A DNA stretch of 64,000 nucleotides. It comes from Deltaproteobacteria bacterium (GTDB taxonomy: Bacteria; Desulfobacterota; Desulfobacteria; Desulfobacterales; SpSt-501). Numbering within the stretch: position 1 is the stretch's first letter; each line of letters opens with the position of its first letter. Location of the stretch: the NCBI GenBank assembly GCA_016219005.1, contig JACRCN010000085.1, positions 19,834 through 83,833 of the forward strand. Reading direction: 5' to 3'. This document shows, one piece after another, positions 1 to 8,403 of this stretch. Below the pieces are notes generated by a model, which saw nothing but the letters and a program-made list of their open reading frames with translations, did not search any database and was not told the DNA's origin. The translations under genes and the position numbers were made by a program.

Positions 1-516
1 AGCAAGACAAAACCCATGGCCGCGTCGACCCCCGGCAAGGCAAATTCCAAACATATCGCCGGTATGATCATCGAAGAAAAGACAGGCGCGAAGTTCAATT
101 ACGTTCACACCAAGGGCGCCAGCGAGGGCGTTCCCATGATCGCCGGCGGGCACGTTCAAGTCGGCTGCTGGGCGTGGGCCGAGGTGAGACCTCTCGTGGA
201 GCAGAATAAACTCAGACCCATTGCGGTGATGGCTGAGCAGCGCGATCCCGATTTCCCGAATGTACCGACCTTCAAGGAGGCGGGATTCGCCATCTATTAC
301 GGCGCATGGCGTGGAATCGCAGCCCCCAAAGGCCTTTCCCCGGACGTGAAAGACTTCCTGATCAAAGCCTTTACCAAGGCGGTGACATCTGCGGAAGTGA
401 AAGAAAGGTTTGATAAAGCGGGGTTCCCGGTAGTTTACAAGGGTGCCGATGATTTCCGAAAGTACATAGAAGAGGACTACATAAGCCTGAAGAAAACCCT
501 GGAAGAACTTAAGTAG
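1..516 (+). CDS. tctC: TTT transporter substrate-binding protein (TctC/Bug family), C-terminal part
   Basis: The reading frame is open from the first base, so the N-terminus and signal peptide lie outside the window. The visible 171 residues are the C-terminal lobe of a periplasmic Bug/TctC solute receptor. Family hallmarks are the stretch around GKANSKHIAG, the 'VPMIAGGHVQVGCWAWAEV' region, 'LRPIAVMAEQRDPDFPNVPTFKEAGF' and the closing 'PKGLSPDVKDFL..AF' helix. TctC delivers a carboxylate to the TctAB membrane pair. It is followed 48 bp later by tctB and then tctA, so this is the usual tctCBA order. The ligand cannot be told from sequence; the enzymes downstream suggest a hydroxy- or dicarboxylic acid. 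Confidence 0.93.
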   Translation, partial: SKTKPMAASTPGKANSKHIAGMIIEEKTGAKFNYVHTKGASEGVPMIAGGHVQVGCWAWAEVRPLVEQNKLRPIAVMAEQRDPDFPNVPTFKEAGFAIYYGAWRGIAAPKGLSPDVKDFLIKAFTKAVTSAEVKERFDKAGFPVVYKGADDFRKYIEEDYISLKKTLEELK

Positions 517-564
517 TTGCGCCGGAGTTCACTCGGGCCGGTTTAATCGCGAGGCCGCACTGCC

Positions 565-1041
565 ATGAAACGGACGATACCCATTCCCATGGGGCAATTG
601 CTGGTTGGACTGTTCTGGATAGGAGTGGCGATTCTCACGTTTATGGGGATTGCCGCGCTGCCGGCCGCCGACCCCGGCGGCCTTGGGCCGGCGACTTTTC
701 CCAAAATCATCGCTTTCAGCCTGTTAGGGCTAATCGCGCTCTACTGGTTTCAGGCCCGCCGGGACAAACCCGTTTCTTTCTTCAAGAGCGAAGCGCGGGG
801 GAGTGTCCTCAAGGCAGCTTCGTTGGTCGCCCTCGCTTATGCATCTGCCATATTGTGGGAACGGGTGGGGGCATTGCCCGTCCTATCTGCAGTCAGCATA
901 ATCGAACTCAAGTGGATCGAGGGTTTCGGGTGGATGAAGTCCCTTGGAGTCGGGATGACGCTTCCAATTGGCATGTGGCTCGTCTTCACCCAGTTGCTGG
1001 GGGTTACACTGCCGTTGGGCCTGCTGATCTGGTTTTACTAG
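565..1041 (+). CDS. tctB: TTT transporter small membrane subunit TctB
   Basis: This 158-residue protein has four hydrophobic segments (about residues 9-31, 48-66, 79-101 and 122-157), the layout of the small TctB subunit. After the first helix it carries the 'PGGLGPATFPKIIA' loop typical of TctB (PGxGPxxFP). It partners with TctA to form the cytoplasmic-membrane permease. It lies between tctC and tctA in the same orientation with short gaps, so co-transcription is likely. Sequence conservation in TctB is low, and the call rests on topology, the loop motif and position. Confidence 0.88.
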   Translation: MKRTIPIPMGQLLVGLFWIGVAILTFMGIAALPAADPGGLGPATFPKIIAFSLLGLIALYWFQARRDKPVSFFKSEARGSVLKAASLVALAYASAILWERVGALPVLSAVSIIELKWIEGFGWMKSLGVGMTLPIGMWLVFTQLLGVTLPLGLLIWFY

Positions 1042-1086
1042 CACGAGCCTGCTGCCGGCATTTTCAGGATAGGATGGATTCTGTCT

Positions 1087-2586
1087 GTGGATACTTTCCA
1101 AGCTTTGCTGATGGGTTTCCAAACCGCGCTGACGCCAGCCAACCTCTTCGTCTGCATGGTCGGCATATTGATTGGCACGCTCGTCGGGGCGCTGCCCGGG
1201 ATCGGTCCCACGGGAGCCGTAGCGATTCTGCTGCCTGCGTCGTACCAGTTGGGGCCGGCGGCTGCGTTGATTCTCCTGGCCGGGATCTATTACGGGACTC
1301 AGTACGGCGGCACCGTTACTTCGGTCCTGATGAACGTTCCGGGCGAGTCTTCTTCGGTGGTGACGACTTTTGACGGCCACCAAATGGCCAAACAGGGTCG
1401 AGCCGGAATCGCATTAGGCATCGCGGCGATCGGGTCATTTGTGGGCGGCACCCTGAGTGTCATCGGCTTGATGGTGCTCGGCCCGATGCTGGCCGACTAT
1501 GCTCTCGCCTTCGGGCCGCCTGAATATTTTGCTTTGATGGTCCTGGCGTTGAGCCTTATCACCGCCTTCACCGGGAAATCCTTGACGCGCGGGTTGATTT
1601 CCACCGTTTTCGGGCTGCTTATCGGTTGCGTGGGCGACGATGTCATCAGCGGCGACCCTCGTTTGACGTTTGGCATCAGCGGGTTGCTCGACGGCATTCA
1701 ATTCCTCCCGGTGGCAGTGGGGCTTTTTGGTGTCAGTGAAATGATCGAGAGCCTGCTCGAGAAGGAGGGTCCCAAGATCATCAAGGCCGATGTGGGCTGG
1801 CGAAGGGTCCTTCCAGACTGGTCGGACCTACGCCAGTCCACCGGGCCGATTCTTAGGGGCTCCGTACTTGGATTTCTGGTGGGGGTGCTGCCGGGGGCCG
1901 GCGCCACGATTGCATCTTTCCTTTCCTACGGTCTGGAACAGAAGGTTTCCAAGCATCCTGAACGATTCGGCCATGGGGCGATCGAGGGAGTGGCGGGCCC
2001 GGAGACCGCGAACAACGCTTCCACCGGTGGGGCCTTTGTACCCATGCTGAGCCTGGGGATTCCCGGATCCGGGACCACGGCCGTTCTCCTGGGCGGCTTT
2101 CTCATGTTTGGCCTGCATCCCGGGCCGGCTCTTTTCAAGGAGGCCCCGGACGTGGTGTGGGGATTGATCGCAAGCATGTACATCGGTAACGTGGCGCTGG
2201 CGGTGATCAACATCGGGTTTATTCCTCTCATGGTCCTGATCATGGACCGAATCAGCCCTTACCTGCGGTTGCTTGTCGTGATTCTTGCGGTCATGGGAGT
2301 CTACAGTTTTCGCAACACCGTGCTAGATGTGGTGGTCATGCTGACTTTCGCGGTTATTGGGCTTTTCATGAAAAAGTACGAGTTTCCGCTGGCCCCGGTC
2401 GTTTTGGGCCTGATTCTCGGCGACCGGGCGGAGATCAGCCTGAGGCAGAGCATGACGATTTCACAAAACGACATGTCCATTTTTTTGACCCACCCGATCG
2501 CTGCGGTGCTGCTTATTGCCGCGGTGGTCTCCTTCTTTCTGCCAGTGATATCAAAGGCGCTGGGCCGCATGCGCTCGGTCGAATGA
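1087..2586 (+). CDS. tctA: TTT transporter large permease subunit TctA
   Basis: This 499-residue protein has about 11-12 membrane segments and TctA signatures: 'GTLVGALPGIGPTGAVAILLP' near residue 35, '[33 protein letters not shown]' near 75-105, and a second 'LPGAGATIASFLSY...[15 protein letters not shown]' repeat in the second half. The start is GTG, chosen because 'MDTFQALLMGF' is the standard TctA N-terminus. It forms the translocation path with TctB, using the ion gradient. One of three tctA copies in the window. Confidence 0.95.
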   Translation: MDTFQALLMGFQTALTPANLFVCMVGILIGTLVGALPGIGPTGAVAILLPASYQLGPAAALILLAGIYYGTQYGGTVTSVLMNVPGESSSVVTTFDGHQMAKQGRAGIALGIAAIGSFVGGTLSVIGLMVLGPMLADYALAFGPPEYFALMVLALSLITAFTGKSLTRGLISTVFGLLIGCVGDDVISGDPRLTFGISGLLDGIQFLPVAVGLFGVSEMIESLLEKEGPKIIKADVGWRRVLPDWSDLRQSTGPILRGSVLGFLVGVLPGAGATIASFLSYGLEQKVSKHPERFGHGAIEGVAGPETANNASTGGAFVPMLSLGIPGSGTTAVLLGGFLMFGLHPGPALFKEAPDVVWGLIASMYIGNVALAVINIGFIPLMVLIMDRISPYLRLLVVILAVMGVYSFRNTVLDVVVMLTFAVIGLFMKKYEFPLAPVVLGLILGDRAEISLRQSMTISQNDMSIFLTHPIAAVLLIAAVVSFFLPVISKALGRMRSVE

Positions 2587-2611
2587 GTTCAGGGCGCTCA
2601 CAGTCAGGCCG

Positions 2612-3895
2612 GTGCTCTCGAGCATACGGTTTCCGGACTTAGGGATTATGAAGCCAGCGGGTTTTGCATTTCCAGACCTCTACCGGGTTGATCAGACATT
2701 TGCGGACACTGGTATCAAGGACATCCGCGAAGAGGCCATGCGTTTGTTCGAGCGCTTCGACTATCGGGATAAAGTGAAGGCCGGGCAAAGTGTTGCCGTC
2801 TGCGTGGCCTCCCGGGGAACCCATGATCTCAAAGATTTGGTGCTGGCAACGGTAGCGCATCTGAAAAAAATGGGGCTCAAACCCTTCATCACGCCGGCCA
2901 TGGGCTCGCACGGCGGGTCTACCGGTGAGGGGCAGGCTGCGATCCTCAGGGGATTGGGAATTACCGAGGAAGTGGCCGGGGTCGAATTTAAGGCGACCAT
3001 GCGGGTGATATCCATCGGTCAGGTCGAGGGCGGGCCGGAAGTATTTACAGCTTTGGACGCCCTCGAGGCCGATCACATCGTCGTCATCAACCGGGTTAAG
3101 CCGCACACGGGCTTTCGTTCTGACGTGGAATCAGGGCTATGCAAGATTCTGGCGGTGGGGCTCGGCCGCCGGATAGGTGCGGCCACCATGCACAAACACG
3201 ATCTTGCCACTTGCATCGTGCCGGCCGCTCGCCTGATTTTGCAAAAGACGTCGGTCCTTTTCGGCCTTGCGGTGACCGAGAACGCCCTCGGCGGCACTCA
3301 ATCCGTTCGGCTCGCTTTCCCTGAAGACTTCGTCAAGACCGACCAGGAACTGCTCATGGAAGCGCGAGGCCTACTGCCGAGGTTGCCGGTTGATCATCTC
3401 GACCTTCTAATAGTTGAGCAGATCGGCAAAAACATAAGCGGCGCCGGAATGGATCCGAATGTGATCGGGTTCTGGCGCCGGGGAGGCGGTGAACGGAAAC
3501 CCGACTACCGAGTCTTGCTGGCGTTGGACCTCACTCCCGAATCCCACGGCAATGCCTTGGGTATTGGATTGGCTGACGTGACCACCCGGCGCCTGGTGGG
3601 CAAAGTCGATTGGGAGGTCACCTATAAGAACGCATTGACTTCGAAGAAGTTTACTGGCGTTCGTATGCCCATGGTGGTGGAGAACGACCGTCGTGCCCTG
3701 GAGGTGGCTCTTGATACGGTTCTGGATCCTATGAAGGCCCGTGTCGGGAGGATCGTTAGTACCGCTGATCTGAAGACCTTCTGGGTCAGTAAACCTGTTT
3801 TGTTTGATTTCATTCATAAGCCGGGCATGCTCATCCATCAGCAACCCTTGCCGCTAAAGTTCGACGAAGAAGGCCGATTGCAGCCGTTTGAATGA
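2612..3895 (+). CDS. LarA/DUF2088-related protein (lactate racemase-like)
   Basis: About 427 residues from a GTG at 2612; an ATG at 2648 is an equally possible start. It contains a 'TPAMGSHGGSTGEGQ' motif, 'INRVKPHTGFRSDVESGLCKILAVGLGR' and 'GAATMHKHD', the pattern of the DUF2088/LarA_N-related proteins often annotated as nickel-dependent lactate racemase. True LarA racemises lactate through a nickel-pincer cofactor, but this subfamily is distant and its substrate is unknown. The position between a carboxylate transporter and an Ldh_2 dehydrogenase fits a racemase or epimerase that supplies the stereoisomer the next enzyme oxidises. That role is inference. Confidence 0.6.
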   Translation: MLSSIRFPDLGIMKPAGFAFPDLYRVDQTFADTGIKDIREEAMRLFERFDYRDKVKAGQSVAVCVASRGTHDLKDLVLATVAHLKKMGLKPFITPAMGSHGGSTGEGQAAILRGLGITEEVAGVEFKATMRVISIGQVEGGPEVFTALDALEADHIVVINRVKPHTGFRSDVESGLCKILAVGLGRRIGAATMHKHDLATCIVPAARLILQKTSVLFGLAVTENALGGTQSVRLAFPEDFVKTDQELLMEARGLLPRLPVDHLDLLIVEQIGKNISGAGMDPNVIGFWRRGGGERKPDYRVLLALDLTPESHGNALGIGLADVTTRRLVGKVDWEVTYKNALTSKKFTGVRMPMVVENDRRALEVALDTVLDPMKARVGRIVSTADLKTFWVSKPVLFDFIHKPGMLIHQQPLPLKFDEEGRLQPFE

Positions 3896-3968
3896 TGACG
3901 CTAAAATTATTTTTACGGGCGTTTCCAAAAGATGACGAGTCGATGTGCACAGGAAGGGGGGTTCCCGG

Positions 3969-5021
3969 ATGCCTAAAGTAGTGAACATCCGCTCCAACGA
4001 GTTGTGCGGGTTCATCCAGGCCGTGCTTGAACGGTTGAGCGTGCCGGCGGCTGACGCGAAGGTCGTGTCCGACTGCCTGGTTTTCGCCCACCTGCGCGGC
4101 TTCGACACCCACGGGCTTCCGTGCCTTGCCGGATATGTGGAATGCTTGGAGCAGGGGCGGATCAAGCCCACGCCAACTATTACAGTCGAAAGGCCCATGC
4201 CCTGGGCGATTCGACTGGATGCCGACAACGGTCTCGGCCAGATCGCAGCTCACCGTGCCATGACGCTTGCCATCGAAGCCGCCGATCAACTCGGGGTGGG
4301 GGCGGCAGTGGTGCGGCGCAGCAACCATTTCGGCGCTGCCTGTTGTTACTCCATGCTGGCTCTCCCCAGGGACTGCATCGGACTTGTGACCTCCAATGCA
4401 ATGGCGGCAGCCGCGCCCTTCGGTGCCTTGGAATCCTTTCTAGGAACCAATCCTCTCTCGGTTGCAGTACCTGCTCTGACGGCCCCTCCGTTTGTGATCG
4501 ACATGGCCACGAGCGAGGGCGCACGCAAGAAAGTGCGCCAGGCGCTGTCGCTAGGGACGCCGTTGCCAGCCGGGTGGGCCTTGGACAAGGATGGCAACCC
4601 CACCACGGATCCGAAGGCAGCTCTGGAAGGTGTAATGCTTCCTTTCGGCGGCATGAAGGGATCGGCCATTACCCTGCTTTTGGACATTCTTTCCGGAGTG
4701 CTTTCCGGAGCTGAGTTCGGCGGACGGGTGCTTAGCGTTCTAACGAATCAGCAGAGGGAATCCGGCAACGGCAACTTCATGCTCGTTTTGAAGGTTGCCT
4801 CTTTTATGCCGGCTGAGGAATTCAAAGGCCGCATGGACGAGGAACTCGCACGGTTGCGGGCCTTGCGACCAGCCAGGGGGCTAAAGGAGGTCATCTACCC
4901 CGGGTATAAGGAGCATTTCACGGAAATCAGCCGGAAGGAGCAAGGGATTCCGTTGGCTGCGGCAGTGGTGGAGGAGGCTCGCTCGATCGGGAAAAGACAT
5001 GGTGTTGTCTTTCATGGTTAA
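3969..5021 (+). CDS. Ldh_2-family NAD(P)-dependent malate/L-lactate-type dehydrogenase
   Basis: The start at 3969 is preceded by a strong purine-rich site (AGGAAGGGGGG, 3951-3961), giving 350 residues. Ldh_2 signatures include 'HLRGFDTHGLPCLAGYVE', 'ADNGLGQIAAHRAM', 'VRRSNHFGAACCYSMLA', 'GTNPLSVAVPA', 'FVIDMATSEGARKKV', 'AGWALDKDGNPTTDP' and 'PFGGMKGSAI'. The family reversibly oxidises 2-hydroxyacids (malate, lactate, sulfolactate, ureidoglycolate) with NAD(P). It is the last gene of the first + strand operon, so its substrate is probably what the upstream TTT system imports, possibly after isomerisation by the LarA-like protein. Confidence 0.9.
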   Translation: MPKVVNIRSNELCGFIQAVLERLSVPAADAKVVSDCLVFAHLRGFDTHGLPCLAGYVECLEQGRIKPTPTITVERPMPWAIRLDADNGLGQIAAHRAMTLAIEAADQLGVGAAVVRRSNHFGAACCYSMLALPRDCIGLVTSNAMAAAAPFGALESFLGTNPLSVAVPALTAPPFVIDMATSEGARKKVRQALSLGTPLPAGWALDKDGNPTTDPKAALEGVMLPFGGMKGSAITLLLDILSGVLSGAEFGGRVLSVLTNQQRESGNGNFMLVLKVASFMPAEEFKGRMDEELARLRALRPARGLKEVIYPGYKEHFTEISRKEQGIPLAAAVVEEARSIGKRHGVVFHG

Positions 5022-5131
5022 CGATCTTACCCGTGAACAGGCAGGGGAGGGACATCAGCAAACGTCGCTTCTCTGCAACTGCTATTGATATTCTTAAATG
5101 CAGGCCACAAAAATCGGGCGTTGCGATAAAC

Positions 5132-6886
5132 TTATTCTCCTAAGATAATCGCATGCTTTTTCAGTTTACGAAAAGCCGTGGCTTGGCTTATTTTCATGGC
5201 CTGCGCCAGTTCCAAAGTCGTGCCACAGTTTTTTGCGGCCTTCATGAGCAATCGCTTTTCCAGCGCGTTGAGCCTGTCTTCAAGGCTAAACGGCATATTT
5301 ATGGACGGACTTTCCTCGGTACCCGGTTGTTCAGCCTGAGCATTCCGCAGTTTCGCGATAATGAACTGATCAATAGCACGGTTGTCACACATAACTACCG
5401 CTTCCCTGAGAATGTTTACCAATTCTCTGACATTTCCGGGAAAAGGATAATTCTGCAAGGCAGTCATTCCTTCCGCCCGGATGACATTTTTCTTTTTATA
5501 TTTGCGGTTAAAGCTCGCCAAGTAGTTATGGGTTAGTGCAAATATATCCTCCTGCCTTTCCCTAAGAGGCGAAATTTTAATAGTAAAAGTATTCAACCGG
5601 TGAAAAAGATCCTGCCGAAATTGCTTATTCTTAACTAATATACCAAGATCTTGATTAGTCGCTGCCACCAATAGACAGTCAATTTTCCTCGATTTGGTTC
5701 CTCCAAGGCGCATAATTTCATAGTCATCCAAGTATTTAAGCAGCTTAGCCTGGATCGCAAGAGGTATGTCGCCGATTTCATCCAGGAAAAGCGTTCCCTC
5801 ATTGGCCAACTCGAACAAGCCGACCTTGCCGTGTTCCTTGGCGCCAGTGAAAGCCCCCTTCTCATAACCGAAGAGTTCGGCTTCCAAAAGACTTTCCGGC
5901 AAGGCCGCGCAGTTAATGGTTATAAAGGGACTCTTAGCTCGTGGACTGTTCTGATGGATAAATTGGCTCAGCATGCCTTTTCCCGTCCCCGATTCTCCGA
6001 GAATGAGGATGTTCGATGCTTCGGCTTTGGAAAGTCTCGTTGCTATGTTATAGACTTGACGCATGGCCTCGCTTTCGGCCACGATATTTTGATCCTGAAG
6101 CCTCTGCAAGCTAAGCTCAGCGAGTTCACTTTTCATCTTTTCCGCTTCCATCTGGACTTCTTCAAGCTTTTTTTGCAACCAATTCAACTGCGTCATGTCC
6201 CGCTCATTGACGACTACCAACAGCAGGTTGCCATCTTCGTCGAATGCCGGTGTGCCCGTCACCAACAGGTAGCGACCAGTGCGTTTAATGTACTGCATTA
6301 TGCTAAGGGATTGCCTGGTTCGGATGACCTCTGGTGTAATATTTTGGTCGACGAGATCATTTTTAAGCATAATCGAAACGTTTTGCCCGAGAACCTCTTC
6401 AGATTTGATCCCATTGAGTCTCTCCGAGGCACGATTCAAGGCGATGATTCGACCGGTAGCATCAGTGACCCATATGCCGTCGGAAGATGCTTCGAATATG
6501 GTACTCAGATGTTTGGCGATTAATTTATAGGAGCTTATCTTCGCGGCGGTTTTTTTAAGCTCTTTCATCGGTTGAAAGTTCACGACGGTGCCCTTAGGCC
6601 TTCCGTGTCGAGCAGTTATTGGAGTGATATTGACGATGAGGTGACCGTTCTCGCTGGATTCGGAATACCCCAGTTCCGCCTGGCTTGTGTCAATGCAGCG
6701 CATCACCCGGTCTCCAGCCGAGCGCAGTATGCTGCGAATATGCGTTCCGATAATTGATGCGCTATTCAATCCCACGAGTTGTGCTGCCCTGCTGTTGATT
6801 AAGACTACGATCCCATCGCTATCCGTTACGATTGCACCATTGCTGGTGAAATGTACGACGTCTTGTGCCGTGATCTCGCTTTCCAT
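5132..6886 (-). CDS. Sigma-54-dependent transcriptional activator with two PAS domains
   Basis: 584 residues: PAS about 8-110, PAS about 125-235, a coiled-coil linker about 235-265, an AAA+ sigma-54 activation domain about 270-500, and a Fis-type helix-turn-helix at the C-terminus ('TLELAQAMKISQATAFRKLKKH'). Walker A GESGTGKG is at 297-304, GAFTGA (sigma-54 contact loop) at 344-349 and Walker B LFLDE at 366-370, so all catalytic parts are intact. There is no receiver domain, so it should sense a small molecule through PAS. The start has an AGGAGG site 6 bp upstream. It is divergent from the 7360 operon, whose -24/-12 promoter it very likely activates. Confidence 0.95.
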   Translation of the reverse strand: MESEITAQDVVHFTSNGAIVTDSDGIVVLINSRAAQLVGLNSASIIGTHIRSILRSAGDRVMRCIDTSQAELGYSESSENGHLIVNITPITARHGRPKGTVVNFQPMKELKKTAAKISSYKLIAKHLSTIFEASSDGIWVTDATGRIIALNRASERLNGIKSEEVLGQNVSIMLKNDLVDQNITPEVIRTRQSLSIMQYIKRTGRYLLVTGTPAFDEDGNLLLVVVNERDMTQLNWLQKKLEEVQMEAEKMKSELAELSLQRLQDQNIVAESEAMRQVYNIATRLSKAEASNILILGESGTGKGMLSQFIHQNSPRAKSPFITINCAALPESLLEAELFGYEKGAFTGAKEHGKVGLFELANEGTLFLDEIGDIPLAIQAKLLKYLDDYEIMRLGGTKSRKIDCLLVAATNQDLGILVKNKQFRQDLFHRLNTFTIKISPLRERQEDIFALTHNYLASFNRKYKKKNVIRAEGMTALQNYPFPGNVRELVNILREAVVMCDNRAIDQFIIAKLRNAQAEQPGTEESPSINMPFSLEDRLNALEKRLLMKAAKNCGTTLELAQAMKISQATAFRKLKKHAIILGE

Positions 6887-7210
6887 TGTTCCTCCTATTC
6901 ACGTTTGGCTTTGATGTCCGCAAACGGATGCTATGCTGTCGACCTCGCTTTTGGAGGGTCCCGACCCATATCAATTTTGATCTTATTTTAGCACCACAAT
7001 TCATTTTTGAAAAACCAATATAATAAAGCAAAATTTGTATATTAAGTTGATATAACACAAAAAAAGATTATTACCATAAAATTATAGAAAAACCAGAGTC
7101 GAGGTTTTATTCAAGAATGAATATTAGATCCAGGGCACAAAAATTTTTCATATTTGAATAATACAAAGATAACAGTCACATATCTCACTTGCGCCATCTT
7201 AACCGGAATA
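6887..7210. promoter_or_regulatory. AT-rich divergent intergenic region, likely enhancer sites
   Basis: This AT-rich stretch lies between the PAS activator gene and its presumed target operon and has no coding signal. It contains short inverted repeats that could be activator-binding sites: ATTCA-4-TGAAT at 7109-7122, about 100 bp upstream of the -24/-12 promoter, and ATCAA-TT-TTGAT near 6975. Sites 80-150 bp upstream of a sigma-54 promoter are the usual place for such activators to bind. No single repeat stands out enough to be named with confidence. Confidence 0.4.
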
Positions 7211-7226
7211 GGGCATGCTTATTGCT
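7211..7226 (+). promoter_or_regulatory. Sigma-54 (-24/-12) promoter of the TRAP/aldolase operon
   Basis: GGGCATGCTTATTGCT matches the RpoN consensus TGGCACG-N4-TTGCW at all core positions except the first T and the C of CAC. The invariant GG and GC are correctly spaced by 10 bp. Transcription should begin near 7237, leaving a leader of about 120 nt before the gene at 7360. The divergent sigma-54 activator next to it makes the assignment strong. Confidence 0.85.
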
Positions 7227-7359
7227 CAAGGTATTAAACTATTAGAGGCCGCGCTATCACTGAAAAACTCAGCATCTATTGGCCCGTTAGAGAGGTGTTG
7301 GAGGAAATTGAAGCAGACGGAAGGAAGACGAAAACATTGATTAACCGAAAGGAAAAGAA

Positions 7360-8304
7360 ATGACAGCTATTAAGGAAATACGCAAATTCATGGATGAAAT
7401 GGGTGTTCCGGGGCGGGATTTGTACGATCTACCAGATTCAACCAAACGGTTTGCCGACGGTGGTCATTGCCGCACAGAGATCGCTGGTGTGGAGCGTCTC
7501 ACGACACTCAAGGCAATGGTCGATGAAATGAAAAAACATAATTTCTTCGTCCACCGAGCGATTTGCACCGTCGGGGGTGCGACATATCTGCCTTTTAACG
7601 AATTGGTTGATATGGCCCATTTGTCTCGCGAAGAGGGTATCGAAGCGGTAATGACCATAGGCCATCGCATGGGTTGGGACCCCGGCGCGAAAGCCGCAGC
7701 TACATCGGAGGGTCAGCAGAATGGATGGCGCCTGCGGGGGTCCGACAACGTGTCCTACCACATTGCCGACATCATGCGATGCGTGGAGGCGGGTTTCCGG
7801 GGCTTTCTGGTCTACGACGAAGGCATACTCTCGATTCTCAACGAAATGCGCACTAAAGGAGTGCTACCCTCCACTGTATTCTTTAAGTTCTCCGTTTTCG
7901 GCGGTTACGCAAGCGCTGCCGGCGCTAAGGTGATTGCCGGCATGGGGATCAACAGCTTCAACCCCGCTCCGGATTTAACCCTCCCGATTTTAGCCGGCAT
8001 TCGTAAGGTGCTCAATATACCGATGGATGTCTACCTGATTGTTCCGGATTCCTTCGGCGGCATGTTCAGGGCTTACGAGGCAGCGGAAATTGCCCGCGTC
8101 GCCGCGCCGGTATACTTCAAATACGAGCCTGGCGAATCCGAGGGAGCCATGTACAAGCCGTGGATCACCGAAGCGTTTCATGAAAATCACATCCGGCAGA
8201 AGGTCAAGATGGCTGCCATCGTTCATGAACTCATCAACAAAATGAATCCGGAAATCAAATATTCAGGGGCGCGCCCTGCAGATCTTACCTTAGCTAAAGG
8301 GTAA
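7360..8304 (+). CDS. U32-peptidase-like TIM-barrel protein of unknown function
   Basis: 314 residues, preceded by AAAGGAAAAG. Phrases such as 'AEGFRG-type VEAGFRGFLVYDEG', 'VFFKFSVFGGYASAAGAKVIAGMGINSFNPAPDLTLPILAGIRK' and 'MDVYLIVPDSFGGMFRAYEAAEIARVAAPVYFKY' resemble proteins annotated as U32 family peptidases, in particular a short soluble group often found in catabolic clusters. The repeated beta-strand/helix pattern fits a TIM barrel. I see no clear protease site, and a metabolic lyase or isomerase role would suit the neighbourhood better. First gene of the sigma-54 operon that also encodes PanB, an aldolase and a TRAP transporter. Confidence 0.55.
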   Translation: MTAIKEIRKFMDEMGVPGRDLYDLPDSTKRFADGGHCRTEIAGVERLTTLKAMVDEMKKHNFFVHRAICTVGGATYLPFNELVDMAHLSREEGIEAVMTIGHRMGWDPGAKAAATSEGQQNGWRLRGSDNVSYHIADIMRCVEAGFRGFLVYDEGILSILNEMRTKGVLPSTVFFKFSVFGGYASAAGAKVIAGMGINSFNPAPDLTLPILAGIRKVLNIPMDVYLIVPDSFGGMFRAYEAAEIARVAAPVYFKYEPGESEGAMYKPWITEAFHENHIRQKVKMAAIVHELINKMNPEIKYSGARPADLTLAKG

Positions 8305-8403
8305 GCCGGACAAGAATACCGATAAATACGCGTTTTGAGATCGGTCTATACCGGCGGACCGATTGATATTATAGGGACTTCCAGAAAAACGAAAGATGGG
8401 AGA

